From positions 186,001 through 250,000 of the forward strand of contig CAZMNY010000003.1 of the NCBI GenBank assembly GCA_964567745.1: a stretch of DNA of 64,000 bases, in the 5' to 3' direction. Source of the stretch: CAZMNY01 sp964567745 (GTDB lineage: Bacteria; Planctomycetota; Planctomycetia; Pirellulales; Pirellulaceae). Below the pieces are notes generated by a model. That model did not search any database. It was not told the origin of the DNA and was given only the letters and a program-made list of their open reading frames with translations. Of this stretch, positions 62,457-64,000 are shown piece by piece. The translations under genes were made by a program, and so were the position numbers. How positions within the stretch are numbered: the stretch's first letter is position 1; the number at the start of each line of letters is the position of its first letter.

Positions 62457-63869
62457 TTAGTCCGTTGTCTCGATGGACTGGGGATTGAGCCGTCGGATCC
62501 GAGCGTGGGGGACCGGCGGCCGGGCGATGGTTGCCGAGTCAGGCTCCGCATCGCTGCTCGAGTCGAAATGGTAGGGATGGTCGTCGCGGTGGAAATCGAT
62601 TAGACGACCCTCGAATTCGAGAAGGATCTGCCGGTAGGGGATCTTTCGTCTTGCGACTTCGAGCACAATATCAGCGGCACGCCACTGGGTCGCGATGACG
62701 ATGGTGTCGACGTCGTGGTAAAGCAAAACGGAGGGATTCTCGATCGCCTGCCCCGCGCCCGGAACGTGCGTGCCGACTTTGCTTGAGTCCGAGTCGACAA
62801 CAAGCGGGAATCGGCGATCGTCCAGCTGATTCTGGTTGATAAAGGCGGCCGCTTTTCCAGTTCCGCCCCAAATGGCCACCGTCCGCTTCGACTCGGCAAG
62901 CCGGTCGAATTCCCTTGCCAACTGCCTTCCCGCATTGGCGGCCCGAGCGCGAAAGGCCAACGATTGGCGAGCGTGCTCGACCTGTTCGCGGCGAGGTGCA
63001 AAATCGGTGAGGGCGTAGGTCACTTCGCCGTTGTAGGCCGTCTTAGCGAGCCGAACATTCGAGGCGCAGCGGGCCAACATTCGCTCGAGCGACTGGGTGG
63101 TGAAATGAGAATTGTGTTCGTAGAAGAAATCGACAGTACGGCCTGAGTTCAGCACGCCGTCGACGCAAGGCACTTCGATGAACAAGCTCGTGTTGACATC
63201 GTGCCAGCTTACGGCGAAAGCAAGCTGTTGAATGAAGCCCAATGGGTTGAGCAAGTGCTCGAGCACATGCCGGCTGATGATCATGTCCGGCTTGAGTTCG
63301 GCCAAATGGACAGACGGGTTGAACAGTTCAGCGCGGGCCTCAATCTTGCCGTCTCGATTGCCGATCTTCGAATTCGGATCAAAGCCGATGAAGCGGCCTT
63401 GCGGATACTCGGCGGCGAGCGCGCCGAGCAAGCTGCCGTCGCCGCAACCGATCTCGACAACCGTGGCCGAGTCGGCAAGCTGCTCAAGAATCAAACGCTT
63501 GACGTCATCGATGTGCCGAGCCCAGATCGCGCCGCGGTTGTACATCAAATTCGGCTTGTCCGAATACGGAACGTTGGCGTATTCAAACTTGGCGTTGTAA
63601 ATGTGACCGCAATCGACACACCGGACAAACTGGTGGGGCAGGCGCGGCATAGCGTGGGCTTGCTCTTGCGACTCCGGCCAGGCGAGCGTCGTCAATGGTT
63701 GCTCCCCACCTTCAAAAAAGTCAACGGCCACATGGTGGCCGCAAGCCGGGCACGTGCTCTCGATGACGTCGCGAGACAGAGCTGCGGGGGGAGCATCGGG
63801 CTGCGCTGGCGGCACCGGGATCGATGAGTTAAGTTTCGAGGTTCGCCGCGGTGGCTGGAAGGATGGCAT
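62457..63869 (-). CDS. C-methyltransferase-like SAM protein with zinc-binding N-terminus
   Basis: 470 residues from ATG 63869; the frame is open 41 codons further upstream, where the sequence is Arg-rich and unlikely. The N-terminus has CPAC and CVDCGH cysteine pairs (zinc), then a Rossmann SAM domain with VVEIGCGDGSLLG and ISRHVLEHLLNP, then a C-terminal domain with TVAIWGGTGKAAAFINQNQL, the layout of NDP-sugar C-methyltransferases (Methyltransf_13/14). It may add a branch methyl group to a deoxysugar of a surface glycan; the substrate is unknown. No other sugar genes are in the window. Confidence 0.82.
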   Translation of the reverse strand: MPSFQPPRRTSKLNSSIPVPPAQPDAPPAALSRDVIESTCPACGHHVAVDFFEGGEQPLTTLAWPESQEQAHAMPRLPHQFVRCVDCGHIYNAKFEYANVPYSDKPNLMYNRGAIWARHIDDVKRLILEQLADSATVVEIGCGDGSLLGALAAEYPQGRFIGFDPNSKIGNRDGKIEARAELFNPSVHLAELKPDMIISRHVLEHLLNPLGFIQQLAFAVSWHDVNTSLFIEVPCVDGVLNSGRTVDFFYEHNSHFTTQSLERMLARCASNVRLAKTAYNGEVTYALTDFAPRREQVEHARQSLAFRARAANAGRQLAREFDRLAESKRTVAIWGGTGKAAAFINQNQLDDRRFPLVVDSDSSKVGTHVPGAGQAIENPSVLLYHDVDTIVIATQWRAADIVLEVARRKIPYRQILLEFEGRLIDFHRDDHPYHFDSSSDAEPDSATIARPPVPHARIRRLNPQSIETTD

Positions 63870-64000
63870 AGTCGTCCGCCGCTCGGTTTTGGGCCGCTGT
63901 TTAGTTCGTCGTCTTTCAAGCGGGAAGGCGCTGCCGGATTCCGCGATCAAACGGTTTGCGCGAGTCTTTCCCTCTGGGAACCATCGGTGCACTATGCGGA

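Overview
The window looks like draft genomic DNA from a planctomycete, most likely of the Pirellula/Blastopirellula type. The evidence is four DUF1501 proteins, three secreted PSD1-type proteins (cytochrome motif plus DUF1549/DUF1553), a Pirellula/Verrucomicrobium-type heme dehydrogenase, many Tat signals, roughly 55-60 % GC by eye and loose gene spacing. A run of 10 N at 58543-58552 shows that it is a scaffold. I saw no rRNA, tRNA, CRISPR array, transposase or phage genes.

Layout. 1-1198: the 5' part of a secreted transglutaminase-elicitor-like protein and a secreted GGAAQK-repeat protein. 1884-8118: a co-directional trio of PSD1 protein, DUF1501 protein and PPC-domain protein. 8162-11123: an SDR oxidoreductase, a thioredoxin-fold peroxiredoxin-like gene with an in-frame UGA at the redox Cys position (probable selenoprotein), and an RlmM-like methyltransferase. 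11155-21079 (minus strand): two more PSD1/DUF1501 pairs with a small membrane protein between them. 21741-27623: a PVC-type heme dehydrogenase, a LarA-like protein and an MFS exporter. 27737-31246: an amidohydrolase, a GDSL hydrolase and a phosphopantetheinyl transferase. 31323-33492: a chemoreceptor broken by two single-base deletions. 33947-38257: a LecA-like-domain protein, an HD-GYP and a PilZ protein, and an unpaired DUF1501 protein.

The most system-like part is 38467-45418. A Ser/Thr kinase is divergent from an operon of a WXG100-sized helical protein, a helical/coiled-coil protein, a second small W-containing helical protein and a 1326-aa membrane-anchored ATPase with three FtsK/SpoIIIE-like domains. 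This resembles a type VII (ESX-like) secretion core without the known accessory components.

45818-52125 holds a TSUP permease, a CorA-like protein with a GMT motif, two tandem purine nucleoside phosphorylases that differ at the base-recognition residue, a response regulator and an MscS channel. 52419-56301 looks like a nitrosative-stress module: an Rrf2 regulator, a c-type cytochrome and a compact hybrid cluster protein in one operon, divergent from a protoglobin, with a 24-bp palindrome in the shared promoter region. 56346-63869 holds two 2-hydroxyacid dehydrogenases beside the assembly gap (which probably hides a membrane-protein gene), an FHA-GAF-SpoIIE phosphatase, a VWA protein and a C-methyltransferase-like protein.

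All functions are inferred from motifs read by eye; no database search was run.
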